The notes under the pieces: generated by a model
What the model was told of the DNA's origin: nothing
The model's database searches: none
What the model saw: only the letters and a program-made list of their open reading frames with translations
From: Corylus avellana
Taxonomy: Eukaryota > Streptophyta > Magnoliopsida > Fagales > Betulaceae
Length of the DNA: 64,000 bases
Reading direction: 5' to 3'
Assembly: GCF_901000735.1 (NCBI RefSeq)
Contig: NC_081545.1
Location: 19,313,335 to 19,377,334, forward strand
Made by a program: the position numbers and the translations under genes
Part shown: positions 1 to 10,124 of the stretch, piece by piece
How the letters are laid out: every line of letters begins with the position of its first letter
How positions within the stretch are numbered: the first letter of the stretch is position 1

Positions 1-316
1 CCGAAGATTGATGATCACAAATGCCTCGAAGAACACGAAGATCACACCAAACAGAAACTGTTGAGGGAAAAACGTGCAATACGTCCGAGGATTCTTCCAG
101 CTATCAAAGACCACCTGAGAATCAATACCCACAAAAGAAATAATGAAAAACTGAAAGAGAAAACCCTAAAATAATTGAAGGGAGTATACTACATGTTGCC
201 AAGTAAACGGTGAAGGCGAAGGATGAGATCTTCCTCATCAGGAGCAATACGTCCTCTCTTAATGGAGGGCCGGAGATAATTCATCCACTGAAGGCGATAG
301 CTCTTGCCAAATGGGG
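1..316 (-). pseudogene. R2R3-MYB transcription factor fragment (exons 2 and 3)
   Basis: Read on the minus strand, about 316-193 encodes the end of R2 and start of R3 of a plant R2R3-MYB: a [19 protein letters not shown] segment followed by the acidic [14 protein letters not shown] segment. The canonical MYB intron follows (192-115, GT donor, CTCAG acceptor). Exon 3 resumes at 114 with WSLIAGRILGR. The Arg normally encoded across this splice is Met, the Cys before GKS is Phe, and after GR the TDNEIKNYW-type third helix is missing and replaced by unrelated residues ending in a stop. Retention of the intron means the fragment was copied at DNA level. It cannot make a DNA-binding R3 repeat. Its place just inside a MULE end suggests transposon capture. 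Confidence 0.7.
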
Positions 317-520
317 GGCATTTTGGAGATAGTGATCACGTGACTCATCACGTAAAAGTCACGTGATCACTGTTTCGTCAGGCAAAACTGTTTTGTTTGA
401 CTAACGGAATGGCCGAATTGTAAAATATTAAAATTTTGGAGGAGAGATTGCAAAATTGAAACTTTGGAGGTCGAATTGAAAATGGCACCAAACTTTGGGG
501 AAGTAAAGTGTAATTTTCCC
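1..520. mobile_element. Right terminus of a MULE (probable Pack-MULE), rest outside window
   Basis: Positions about 320-520 resemble, base pattern for base pattern, the right TIR of the 11-kb MULE at 11023-22071: a GTGATCACGTG-type palindrome, a TCACTGTTTCGTCAG block, then repeated 'gaattg..aaa..ttggagg' phrases and an end TGTAATTTTCCC. The outer edge is placed at about 520; the next nine bases (TTGAACATT) would be the target duplication. The left TIR lies before the window. R2R3-MYB exons sit directly inside this terminus, which is the Pack-MULE arrangement. TIR identity is by eye. Confidence 0.55.
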
Positions 521-1662
521 TTGAACATTATATATTTTGTATATGGCTTCATGTTGCATGTGACACTTTTGTATAGCCATTTTTTCATACGTAAAACATT
601 ACATTTGTAAATCTTATATATATACACGCTCTATGTGTTGTGTATAATCCTTTATTGATATATATTTTCACTAGAATTAAATTGTAGTGGTGTTAAAGTA
701 TAAATATACTCTAACATTTTGATTAGCTATTTCTATGGCATACAAGGGAATCCCAACTTCTTTTATTTCCAATCAATGATATTTATTTTTCTAATACAAT
801 AATCATTTTGCATACGGGGCGTAACATAAAAGTAAAATAATAATAATAATAATAATAATAATCTCTAAAGACCATCAATAAGGACACTAGTTGTCGCTAA
901 TGTCATCACTGATGCTCCATCGGAAATGTCCATTAGTGACTACCAAAAATATCGTTGCTGATAATACTCTTTAGTCTTTCCCGACAACAAAATTTTTGTA
1001 CAATTTTAAAGTTGATAAAAAAAAAAAATTAAAAAGAAAAGTGTAGGTTTAAATTCAAAGAATAATTTATGCAAAAAAATAAATAAACACATTTATTGTT
1101 GAAGACTTGCATCTAATTTGGAACATACAAAAAAGAAAAATTATCTCTATTAACGTGAATGGAAGGTGGTGCCTGCAAGAAGAATACCGATTATAAATAG
1201 AAATCAAGCTGAACAACGAAAAAGAGAAGTTGCAAATCTATTAATCATCTTGAAATGTTTTTCCTCCTCTCAAATAGATGGAGCGCTTCACATAGGCCGT
1301 GGAATCTTTCTTCTTTCTTTTGAAATGTTTCGACGCAGCTTTCAGCATCTTTGCCCATGCCTGTATTCAGTATACAATAATATATCATGGGGGAAAGAAA
1401 AAGTTTTCATTAGATAGTGAACCAAGTAAAAGACTCAACAGACTTGAGATCTGAGGAATGAACATTAGGATATCAATTAGTGGAATAAATTAATTTCTAC
1501 AAGAAAGAAGAGATAAAAATGAAAACTTGGTACTTTCGAAGCTATCCTGCCACCAGAATCAAGGTAAATTGGCCTTGAATCACACATAATATTTCAAAAT
1601 TTTCAGCCAACACATGTTGACATTTCATTGATTTCCCTCATGGGTTTGCCGTGAATCATAGG
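521..1662. other. Intergenic, no gene recognised
   Basis: AT-rich sequence with an AAT-type microsatellite at about 837-861. Around 890-940 there is a short inverted pair (GTCGCTAATG / CATTAGTGAC), of the kind seen in subterminal regions of CACTA elements, but no terminus was found. A plus-strand reading frame of 83 codons at 1166-1417 resembles no family I know. Confidence 0.5.
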
Positions 1663-1894
1663 CTTTCCCCTGAATATTCACTTTTCCCCTGCAAGAATCT
1701 AGCAGAGTGGTTCTGAATCTTCTAATTTACCCCAAAAATCACAACTTTTCAATGAATGAGTTGTCAAACACATTTTTCCTAAAGTTTTTCATCTCAAATA
1801 GGCTTATATCAGTTGGCTAATCTAATCTTTCAGCTTGAAAAGGAAAATCTAAAAGAAAGGTATGAATGAAGAAGCCAGAAAAAAGTAGAAGTAC

Positions 1895-2329
1895 CTTGGT
1901 GGTGGCTGGGTAACAAGTGTTCTTAATAGGAGTGGGAGAGAATTCAGATGCCTTCATTTTCTTCTTGCTCTTCATTTTCAAAAGATTTAGATTGACTTTG
2001 AAGGCAGTGGTGCAGATATTCTTCTTAATGTTGGAACTGACTTTCTTGAGCTTGTTTTCTTTGCCGAAATCCATCCCAAATGAGAGCTTTCTTGGTGTCA
2101 TGAAATCAAAATCAAAATCCAAATCCAAATCCATGGGACTGTAAGCCCGAGTGACCAAAGGGGACCAAATTGAACTCTGCGTGTAATCGAAGTCGAAGGC
2201 AGAGTTGTCTGGAAACTTGCAGAGAAGCTCTTTCGACATAAATGGCTGCAAGTACTCCACCACTTTGGTAGTGGCGACGACAAGCCTCTCCTTCTCTTCC
2301 CTTTTCTCTTCTGCGATGGTGATATTCAT
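1895..2329 (-). CDS. First exon of an unrecognised conserved plant protein (unit A copy)
   Basis: An open exon of 145 codons starts MNITIAEEKREEKERL and ends in CYPATTK just before a good donor (AAG|GTAC, exon end 1895). The product is charged and predicted soluble: an N-terminal helical stretch with VEYLQPFMSKELL, an aromatic patch (FDFDYTQSSIWSPLV), a short acidic repeat (DLDLDFDFDF) encoded by alternating hexamers, and a Lys-rich tail (KMKSKKKMK) that could be a nuclear signal. I do not recognise the family and found no second exon below 1895, so this copy may be only a duplicated gene start. Unit B has the same exon, with the acidic repeat four residues shorter. Conservation in both copies argues that it was once a real exon. 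Confidence 0.45.
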
Positions 2330-2409
2330 ACCTGATCTTCTATACGCTACAGTGATTTCTTTTTCAGTGGGCTTCTCGCTTGCTTTCTTTATTGGATTAT
2401 TGAAAGATA

Positions 2410-2850
2410 ATTCTTTTTAAGCAGCAAAGGGAGAGAACACAAGAAGGAACAAGACACAGAAAGTTACCGTTACATTGAATTGAAGTCTTAAAATAGATGA
2501 TGTCCCAAGAGTTCTCCCTAATGTCCGAATTCGTCCCTCGCTTTTGAACGGATTTCTCGATTTTACCCATAACTTATCCTGTTTTCTCATTTTGGTCCTT
2601 CGAGTCCCTGCCGTTTTATTTTCTTTTGGTTTGTTGCCTTCTTTTCTTTGATGATTGAAAGCTGTCTTTTGTCGTGGTTTTTTTGTCATGTTTTTCAGCA
2701 GCAAATAGGAGAGGAACAAGAGTCAGAAAGTTACCGTTACTTTGAATTCTTAAAATGATGGGCCAAATTCGTCCCTCGCCTTTGAACCGTTTTCTCGATT
2801 ATACCCTTGACTTATCCTCTTTTCTCATTTTGGTCCTAAACAATTAAATT
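2410..2850. repeat. Imperfect tandem duplication upstream of the conserved exon
   Basis: The stretch beginning AGCAGCAAAGGGAGAGAAC (about 2421) recurs as AGCAGCAAATAGGAGAGGAAC (about 2697), followed in both by AGAAAGTTACCGTTAC, a TTCGTCCCTCGC block and a CTTATCC..TTTTCTCATTTTGGTCCT block. The spacing is about 280 bp. The same pair exists in unit B (about 33390 and 34420), there separated further by the 33457-34179 insertion, so it predates the unit duplication. It lies in the presumed promoter and 5' leader of the conserved exon. Confidence 0.6.
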
Positions 2851-3639
2851 TAGAGAAAAAATAGATATACTCTCTCAAACTACTAGTACATTATCAGTGT
2901 CCTTCCAAATTATCAATAATGTCAATATCTTACCTAAATTACAAATTAAATGTCAATGTTTTCCTAAGGACAAAAATATCTTTCAAAAAAAAAAAAACAA
3001 CCTTAAATTAATAAAAAAAAAACTAAATATATATTTTAACAAAAAAAAAAAAAAAGGCAATCAAAAACAATATGAAGGTGACCTCATTAGTTTCGTGGGA
3101 GGTTCGAAAACCGAGTAATGCTAAAAGTCACTCTTGTATTCTTCTTATGTCACTTTAAAAATGATGTACTTTATAAAATTACCATAGACATTGTGATTGA
3201 ATATTATTAAACTTTAATCAAATGATGATTTTATAGGCCACCTCATTCATGGAGTGACGCCAGAGAGACCACCCTTTTTTTTTTCAATTTAAGGTTTTTA
3301 GTTTTTTTTTTTTTTTAATTTATAAGAGTTTTTTTATTAAAAAATTATTATGATCATTTTTATCTTTTTACTGACCTTAGCCTTAAGAAGGATATTGACA
3401 CAATTGTAATTTGTGAGGACATTTGCAATGCCTAGTTTGAGAAATATGTTTACTTTTCCTTTAAATTTAATTGTGACATCCAAATTTAGATTTAGAAATT
3501 GTCTTTTTGCTAGCTTCGGATGATATCCACAAATTCTCATAGTTTATAAGAGACATTGAATCCATCAATAGTTTGTGGGTGGAACACATTGAAGAGTACT
3601 TTTCACTTCTTATATTGGATAGGATTCCTAGCAATAACT
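2851..3639. other. AT-rich intergenic, shared with unit B
   Basis: Poly-A and poly-T runs (for example about 2985-3055 and 3270-3320) and no gene. It aligns with unit B at about 34560-35925. Unit B carries an extra TIR element (34749-35305) inside the A-run around 3005-3045. Confidence 0.5.
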
Positions 3640-4145
3640 GGAAAATTGTCCATTAAAATTTTTATTAATCCTAACTATTCAATGTCATTCAACAAGCCAC
3701 GTGTCCCACTCAAAATAAAATAATAAAATATTATTTACATTTAAAAAAATAAATAAAAAATAAAAAATATATAAGGTGGCTGGCTACCCCCAACTCGGCC
3801 ATGGGGTGGCCAGGGGCCGATTGGGGGTGGCTTCGGCCACCCCCATGGCCCTAGGTGGTGATTCGGCCACACCCTAGGGCCAAACTCAAAAATATATGAT
3901 TTATGGATTTGCTCCTAAGGGATGGCCGAACCACCCTTAGAGCACTTCCTGAAAGAGCGGTTGGGGGTGGCCAGCCACCCCATATTTTTTAATTATTTAT
4001 TTTATTTGTTTATTCTTTTATTTTACATTTATTTTCTAAAATGTAAATAATATTTTATTATTTGATTTTGAGTGGGACATGTGGCTTGTTGGTGGCTTTT
4101 AGATTTATGGTGTGAATTGATAAAAATTTTGGTGGGCAATTTTTC
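3640..4145. mobile_element. Mutator-type MITE with long inverted arms (unit A copy)
   Basis: The ends are GGAAAATTGTCCATTAAAA and, inverted, GAAAAATTGCCCACCAAAA. The arms pair for about 100 bp, including CCACGTGTCCCACTC with GAGTGGGACATGTGG. The centre is a GC-rich fold-back of GGGGTGGCC/GGCCACCCC blocks. It is flanked by the direct repeat GCAATAACT (3631-3639 and 4147-4155; ten bases if the preceding A is counted), the size typical of Mutator-like elements. Related copies lie at the same place in unit B (about 35928-36462, right end eroded) and unit C (57047-57500, left end missing), so it inserted before the duplication. Confidence 0.75.
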
Positions 4146-4756
4146 AGCAATAACTGGGTACTCTGATTCTCTTATATTTTGCGCAAATCCATGGATAAAG
4201 CACACCTTATCCATTTTAAGTTTGTAACCATTAACGTTGAACAAATCCATATGGATAAACTACACCTTATCCATTGTAACCATTAACGTTGAAGATAAAC
4301 ATGGATCAATTTTCATGCTAAACTTAGGGAGCCCCTACTATGCGGTCATGCTGCAAAAAGGGTCTTTTACAGCATCTAACCACAAGGTGACACATCACTA
4401 AGCTTATTTTGACAAAATGAAATCAAAACACTAGATAATAAAAAATAAAGAACCGAACCACCTGCCCCAGCGATAGTGAAACCACCGGCTAACCCACCGA
4501 CGATGGCAGACCCAGCCACGGGTCTGGCATGACCCACGGCTGGGTCTGGCCGTGACCTAGCCGTGGGTCACCTCTCCGGCGACTTTTTTTTGCCAAACCC
4601 AGCCCAGGGCCGGCTCAACATATTTTAGGGCCTTAGGCAAAACTTTGAAATTGGGCCTAAATTTTTTTTTTTTTTTAAGTAACAAAATTTTTTTTTTTTT
4701 TTTTTTTTTTTTTAAAGTGCAACACACACACACAGTCACACACAATAATAATAATA

Positions 4757-4758
<2 letters not shown>

Positions 4759-4811
<53 letters not shown>
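4759..4811. repeat. (TA)n microsatellite at the transposase 3' end
   Basis: About 26 AT dinucleotides next to an AAT run (4745-4757) and T-runs (about 4665-4714). It lies at the C-terminal end of the hAT reading frame and was probably expanded after insertion. Confidence 0.9.
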
Positions 4812-4814
<3 letters not shown>

Positions 4815-7112
4815 TCTTCTGGTCGCTTTTTGAGATGCAAAATTTCTGATTAAATTTTTATATTCAAGATTTTCTAATATCTTTTTTTCAATTGATAATA
4901 TGGCTAAGCCATTTAATCTCTCTTGTGACATTGTTGATCTTAGGTAGGATTTTATCAATTTTAATTTTGAAAAACTTCTTTCTGCAGAAGCAACTGTAAC
5001 AAGTATTGTCAATAAAATTCTATAAGCGATACATGCATTTGGAAAAGAATCAAGTCTTTTTATATAATTTAATATGTCAATTGGAGCACTTTCTTCTATT
5101 TGCAAACTATCATCATCTAGTGATTTTAATTTCTTAAAATTAAATAAAAAACCAAAAATATTTTCGTATATTTGAAATTGTTCAAACCTACTTTGAATTG
5201 AAGAAATAGCTTGATCTACTATATATAAGAAGTAATCAATTCTAAAAGATTCTTCAGCAGTTTGTGTTGTCTCGTCATTAGCATTCTCATCAAACTGTTT
5301 CTTTCTACGAATTACACGTTTTTCACGAAAAACATGTTCTATTTCCATTATGGTTGCAATCTCTTTAGATGAAATCATAGCCGATGTAAATCCAGTTTCT
5401 CTATAAGTTTTAAAATAGGAAATAAGACCTTCTAATTGATCTATAGCAACATCAATATGCATGTCTTTTGATTGTAAATTTTTACTAACAGTATTAACAG
5501 CAAATAAAATATCATACCAAATAGTCATACTCAATAAGAATTCAAAACTTTCAATCTCATAGGTTGCTAAACAATTAGCTTCACTTTTTGTTTTAGGATC
5601 TTCACTTGTTTTTGCTAATTGTAGCAAAGCCTCTCTTATTTGTGGAGTTTGAAATTTTATTGCTTTTATACTTTCAATCCGACTTTCCCAACGTGTTTGT
5701 GATAATGGCTTAAGAGTTAAACTTGGCACATTATCTAGTAATATTTTCCATCGTTTTGTAGATGACGAAAACAAAGTATATATACGTTGTACAATTCCAA
5801 AAAAAGATATAGCTTTAGGGCATGAATTAGCAATATCACATAGTACAAGATTAAGACTATGACAACCACAAGGAGTGTAAAATGCTTTAGGATTTATATC
5901 TAGTAGTCTTTTTTGCACCCCTCGTTCTTTTCCCTTCATATTAGATCCATTATCATAACCTTGTCCTCGTATATCACTAATGTTAAGTTCAAGTTTTTTG
6001 ATTAACCCAATCATTTCAATAAAAAGACCTTCTCCAGTAGTTTAATCTACTGTTATAAATTCTACAAAATGTTCTTCTACTTTTATTGGATTTTCTGAAA
6101 TATTAACACATCTTAAAATGAGAGACATTTGTTCTTGATGACTTGCATCTGGGGTACAATCAAGTATAATTGAAAAATATTTTGCTTCTCTAACTTTTTC
6201 AATAATACTCCCTTTTACTTCTGTTGCTAACAAATGTATCAATTCATTTTGTATATTATGTCCAAGATAATGATTATGAATTTTCCCATCTTTAATACGA
6301 CGAATATGCTCTTGCATTACTGGGTCAAATTCTGCAATCATTTCAATTAAACTTAAAAAATTTCCATTATTTTCTTGGTAAATTTTTTCATTTTGTCATC
6401 TAAATGCCAAATTATTCTTACCAAGATTCTTTACTACAGCAATAATTCTCAATAATACTTTTTTCCAATGATCTTTCTCTTTATTAATTTGTTCTTGGAC
6501 ATTTTTATCAATTGTTTTATTTTTTAACAATCTCATTTCTAAATCAATCCAATCATTCATGTTAGTAATATGTTCATTGGTTGTTTCATGACTTTTTAGT
6601 TTAGCACTAAGATTTTTCCAGTCATTAGTCCCTTCATTAGCTAGTTGCATTCTATTAGGTTTTGAATTAAACAACTTGCAACAAAAACAAAATACTCTAT
6701 CTACATCTTTTGAATAGACTAGCCATTTTCTATTATGTTGCTCCCCATTTGATAATTTTCGTATATAATATGTATTAGAAAAATGCCTAGAGTTCTCATC
6801 TTTAGGAAAATCTATAGTATTGTATCTTATTGGACCATTTTCTACTAACAAATCCCTTAATTTTGCATCAATATTTTTCCATTGGCCAGGATCATAAATA
6901 TTTGTAGCAATAGATTTAGATACATCAATAACATTTTCATTATCTTCTAATTCTTTTTGAAGAGTTTCTTGTTCATTTATGAGTTTTTCACCTAAATTAT
7001 CCTCAATATTTTGTTTATTGTTAATAACAAATTTATTTAGAGCTCCTCTTTGAGATTCAATCAATTTATCTATTTTTCTTTTTTTTTTTAAGTTTTTCAT
7101 ATCCAGATGCAT
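4812..7112 (-). pseudogene. hAT transposase with TTF-type zinc finger, two nonsense codons
   Basis: One frame runs through about 765 codons with only two interruptions. The N-terminal part (7112-6396) is Lys-rich and then shows a TTF-type zinc-finger core (DRVFCFCCKLFN). The middle is the DUF4371/RNase-H-like catalytic region ([46 protein letters not shown]). The C-terminus has the hAT dimerisation region (SAERSFSKLKLIKSYLRS). The stops are TGA after NNLAFR (about 6395) and TAA after EFITVD (about 6041); the frame is unchanged across both, so they are point mutations. The natural stop appears lost: the frame runs into a (TA)n tract encoding alternating Ile-Tyr. It resembles the ZMYM1-like hAT proteins of plants. 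Confidence 0.88.
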
Positions 7113-7938
7113 ATTTTCTAGTAGACATGTTTAATTAAGAATACTAACAAATTAAACAAACACGATTTATCAAAAATAAATTATGACTATAATAAAATAA
7201 ATGACAAAAATAGAACAATAAAACCTGATTTGGCAAAGGAATTATGAAGCAGTTTTTGAAGATAAGACAAGAGACTTAGTCACTCGGAGTCGGAGAGGAA
7301 AAGAAAATGATGAGATAGGTAGAGAAGAAAAACTCAGAAAAGAGCAAGCAAAGAGGAGAGGTAGAGTGGCAAATATAGAGACTGATATTTAAAATGCTCA
7401 TGGTGACAGCAATTTATATTTTTGGCTTTTGGCTTTTCCTATATGACTAAATAATAAATAAATAATAAATAATAATATTTTATTTCTTCTAACGTTTATA
7501 TTTTCATCAAAAACAAAAATTTCTAGAGAAAGGCCAATGGCCATGATGATGAATGAATGAGGTAGGCATGTATAGGGTACTGTAGCGTCAGGGCGTCAGG
7601 GTACTGTAGCGTCAGCTCTAGGGAATTGGCCTTAATGATGTCAAAAGGCTTTAATGTTTTGTCTTTTTTTAATTTATTTTTTGAATTATTTTTAAAATTT
7701 ATAATAGACTTATTAATTGAGGTCTTATTAAATTGAGGCCTTAAATTTTGATAAAAAAATTTTTAGGCCCTACTAAAAAAAATTTGGGCCTTCAATTTTT
7801 TTTTTTTGGGTCCAAAATAATTTTTTTTTTAACTTAATTTTTTTTTAACTCAAAATTTTTTTTTTTGGGCCTTATTAAATTGGGGGCCCTAGGCGAGGGC
7901 CTAACTCGCCTAGGGCCTGAGCCGGCCCTGACCCAGCC

Positions 7939-8055
7939 TCAAAAATCGATTATAATGGCTCAAAAATTGATTCTAATGCCTCAAAACTTGTTTCTAATGT
8001 CTCAAAAAATCGATTCTAATGCCACAAAACTCAATTCTAATGCCTCAAAATTCAA
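7939..8055. repeat. 21-bp minisatellite, about five units
   Basis: Units of the form ATGCCTCAAAA.TTGATTCTA are repeated with substitutions and one indel. They lie inside the outer Mutator-like element, immediately right of the hAT target duplication. Confidence 0.7.
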
Positions 8056-8523
8056 TTTTGGATTGAAAGCTAAAACTTAGAGGGAAAGGTTAACCCTTTT
8101 TGGGATTTTATCATCCTAAAACCGGAGTCATGCTATCACTCACGCGGCGCTGGAGCCATGTGAAAAACCAAAGAAAAAACAAAAAAACCAAACCCACACC
8201 AGAGCAAGACCCATCAGAAAAAATCAAAAAATCAGACCACCAGAGCAAGACCCACGCAGCCAACATTTCAGCAAAATCCACGGCCGGCGAGACCCAGCCG
8301 TGGGTCTTGGTGGCTGGCCAGATCTAGGCTGAGGCCCACGGCCTTCTTTCTCTTCTTTCTCTCTTTCTTTCTTTTCTTTCACATTTCTTTCTTCTTTAAT
8401 TGAAAATGGGGTGCATTGAGGTGTAGGTTTTTTTTTTGCATTTTTTTTTCTTTATGTGACGTGTCCTTTTATTGGGTGCTGCAAAATATACCCTTTGCAG
8501 CCGGAGCGCACAGGAAGTTTATT
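8056..8523. other. Noncoding right part of the outer Mutator-like element
   Basis: It contains a CT-rich run (about 8341-8398), a phrase (GACCCAGCCGTGGGTC, about 8290) that also occurs inverted near 4540, and the right TIR. No gene was found. Confidence 0.5.
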
Positions 8524-8632
8524 CTAAACTTATGGTACCAGCTTTAACACCGACGCTGATTAGGATGCATTGATAAAGGAAAAAAACAAAAAGAGAAAAC
8601 CTTGAAAGTTGAAAAGGTGCATCAATCTTTCA

Positions 8633-10069
8633 CTACAAGGTTGATTCAACATTGTTTCCCAGCATACTCTCAATCAACCGTCCAATTGAAGCAAAAGAAG
8701 ATCCGCCGTTCACTACCGCCTTCCTACTCTTTTCACTCATCTCTTTCACCCTCTTCCTCACCTCACTCTCACCGTCCATCAAACACTTGACTGCCTTTTC
8801 AATCTCCTCCGCCGCCACAACCTCACCACCGCGCCTATAATCCATTTTCAGCTCCACAGCTAAACCCAGATCCCTCACCATCTGAAAGGAATTGATTTGC
8901 TGCTCCGCGTAAATCGGCCACGCGGCAATAGGCACGCCATGCCACAGGCTCTCCAAGATCGAGTTCCACCCACAATGCGATACGAACCCTCCGATTGCCT
9001 TGTGGGCCAGGACCTCAACTTGTGGGGCCCACCCACATATCATTCCGATTTCTCTCGTCCTTTCCAGGAATCCTACGGGTAAGACCTCCTCGAGATTCGG
9101 ACTATCCGACGGCGCTGCAACCTTCTCACCTGGCGGGGATTCCAAACGCACGGACCAGATGAACCGGTGCCCACTCCGCTCGAGCGCAAGCGCGGTCTCC
9201 TTCAACTGCGGCGCACTGAAGCTCCCCAAGCTCCCAAAGCATAAGAACACCACGGATGATGGAGGCTGATCGTCGAGCCACTTCCTGATCTTCTCATGTT
9301 CCGCCTCATTCGCCTCCGAATTTATCTCACCCTTGAGGTTAATCAACGGCCCAACTCCGTAAACAGGAGGGATCCCATCAGCCAAAAACGAGCTGAACGC
9401 ATGGGATTCCAGCTCATGAAACGAATTGACGAGAATACCGTTGGCCTCTTTGCACTTTCTACCATGGTAAACCATGGAGATATAGCCACCTTCTTTGTGG
9501 AAAGCGAATGTAGGCAAAACGCTAGAAGGAACCGGATTGACATAACTCGGCATGACTGACTCAGGATCCGACTCACTAAACTCGATTCCGACCTGGTCAT
9601 GCCGTGTCGGCATGTAGAGCAAGAAGCCAAGACAGGCTGCGTTACTAGGGAAGAACACATAAGATGGGACACCAAGCTCATGTGCCACGTCGATCATGGC
9701 GCTGCAAAGAATATCCACCACCAACGCAGCAAGCGGAATCGAATTGGATAACACACTGCTGATTATAGCTTCTTTGACATGGGATTTGTGGCTTTCAATG
9801 AAATCGGTGAAAAATTTTTCCAGAGAGCTGAGGAAAACCTCTCCCGGAGGAGGATCTACTGGGGGAAGAAGAATACATTTTATGCGGGTGTGGGAGGCAG
9901 CGATTGATTGAATGAAGGCATCCAAGATGTTCGCCAATGGTGGCTTTATGACGAGAACGGTGATGGAGAGACGATCATCCCGTTCAAGCAAACACTTTGC
10001 AAACTCGATTAGGGATACGAGGTGACCGACTCCAGGGGCAGGGACGAACACCATCTCTGCTCTCTTCAT
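8633..10069 (-). CDS. UGT71-like UDP-glycosyltransferase, unit A copy
   Basis: Intronless, 478 residues, the usual length for family 1 (GT1, GT-B fold). The N-terminal acceptor half has the catalytic His in PAPGVGHLVS (H16) and the activating Asp in LVVDILC (D119). The C-terminal donor half has a complete 44-residue PSPG box at 347-390, from WAPQVEVLAH to WPIYAEQ. The box has HCGWNS, Trp at position 22 and Gln last, all typical of UDP-glucose users. The start MKRAEMVFVP and the overall pattern fit UGT71 (group E), which glucosylates flavonoid, phenylpropanoid or terpenoid hydroxyls; the acceptor here is unknown. It should be cytosolic, with no signal peptide. Residues about 115-205 differ from the other two copies far more than the donor half does. 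An 11-kb MULE sits about 950 bp upstream. Confidence 0.95.
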   Translation of the reverse strand: MKRAEMVFVPAPGVGHLVSLIEFAKCLLERDDRLSITVLVIKPPLANILDAFIQSIAASHTRIKCILLPPVDPPPGEVFLSSLEKFFTDFIESHKSHVKEAIISSVLSNSIPLAALVVDILCSAMIDVAHELGVPSYVFFPSNAACLGFLLYMPTRHDQVGIEFSESDPESVMPSYVNPVPSSVLPTFAFHKEGGYISMVYHGRKCKEANGILVNSFHELESHAFSSFLADGIPPVYGVGPLINLKGEINSEANEAEHEKIRKWLDDQPPSSVVFLCFGSLGSFSAPQLKETALALERSGHRFIWSVRLESPPGEKVAAPSDSPNLEEVLPVGFLERTREIGMICGWAPQVEVLAHKAIGGFVSHCGWNSILESLWHGVPIAAWPIYAEQQINSFQMVRDLGLAVELKMDYRRGGEVVAAEEIEKAVKCLMDGESEVRKRVKEMSEKSRKAVVNGGSSFASIGRLIESMLGNNVESTL

Positions 10070-10115
10070 CTGTCAATCTTAATTAATTACTTGTTGCGAC
10101 GTGATCGATGGTCCC

Positions 10116-10124
10116 CCTTTTATA
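10116..10124 (-). promoter_or_regulatory. TATA box of UGT71 copy A
   Basis: TATAAAAGG on the minus strand, 47 bp before the ATG. The element and the GCGACGTGATCGA phrase between it and the ATG are kept in all three copies. Confidence 0.7.

Larger units (their letters stand above)
4605..7930 (-). mobile_element. hAT transposon with exact ends
   Basis: The terminal inverted repeat CAGGGCCGGCTCA starts at 4605, and its complement TGAGCCGGCCCTG ends at 7930. A perfect 8-bp target duplication, ACCCAGCC, flanks it (4597-4604 and 7931-7938). Subterminal regions are rich in GGGCCTTAGGC-like phrases. The interior encodes one hAT transposase on the minus strand. It is nested inside the 4327-8523 Mutator-like element, so it is younger than that insertion. 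Confidence 0.93.
4327..8523. mobile_element. Mutator-like element, unit A only, carrying a nested hAT
   Basis: Units B and C read straight through this site (aaactta|tggtacc), while unit A is interrupted here. The insertion is flanked by the 9-bp direct repeat CTAAACTTA (4318-4326 and 8524-8532), the Mutator signature. The ends are diverged inverted repeats: left TGCGGTCATGCTGCAAAAAG, right (inverted) GCTCCGGCTGCAAAGGG, each followed by a second GCAGCA/ACAGCA block and a GACACRTCAC block. No Mutator transposase is present. Without the nested hAT (4605-7930) it is about 870 bp of noncoding sequence containing inverted 'cccagccgtgggtc' phrases, so it is non-autonomous. Confidence 0.75.

Noticed and set aside
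1166..1417. Small plus-strand gene of 83 codons
   Set aside because: No recognisable domain, no promoter or splice signals, and not conserved in the sister units.
8897..9911. Open plus-strand frames opposite UGT71 copy A (and the same in copies B and C)
   Set aside because: They are antisense shadows of a GC-richer coding sequence, recur identically in all three copies, and match no protein family.
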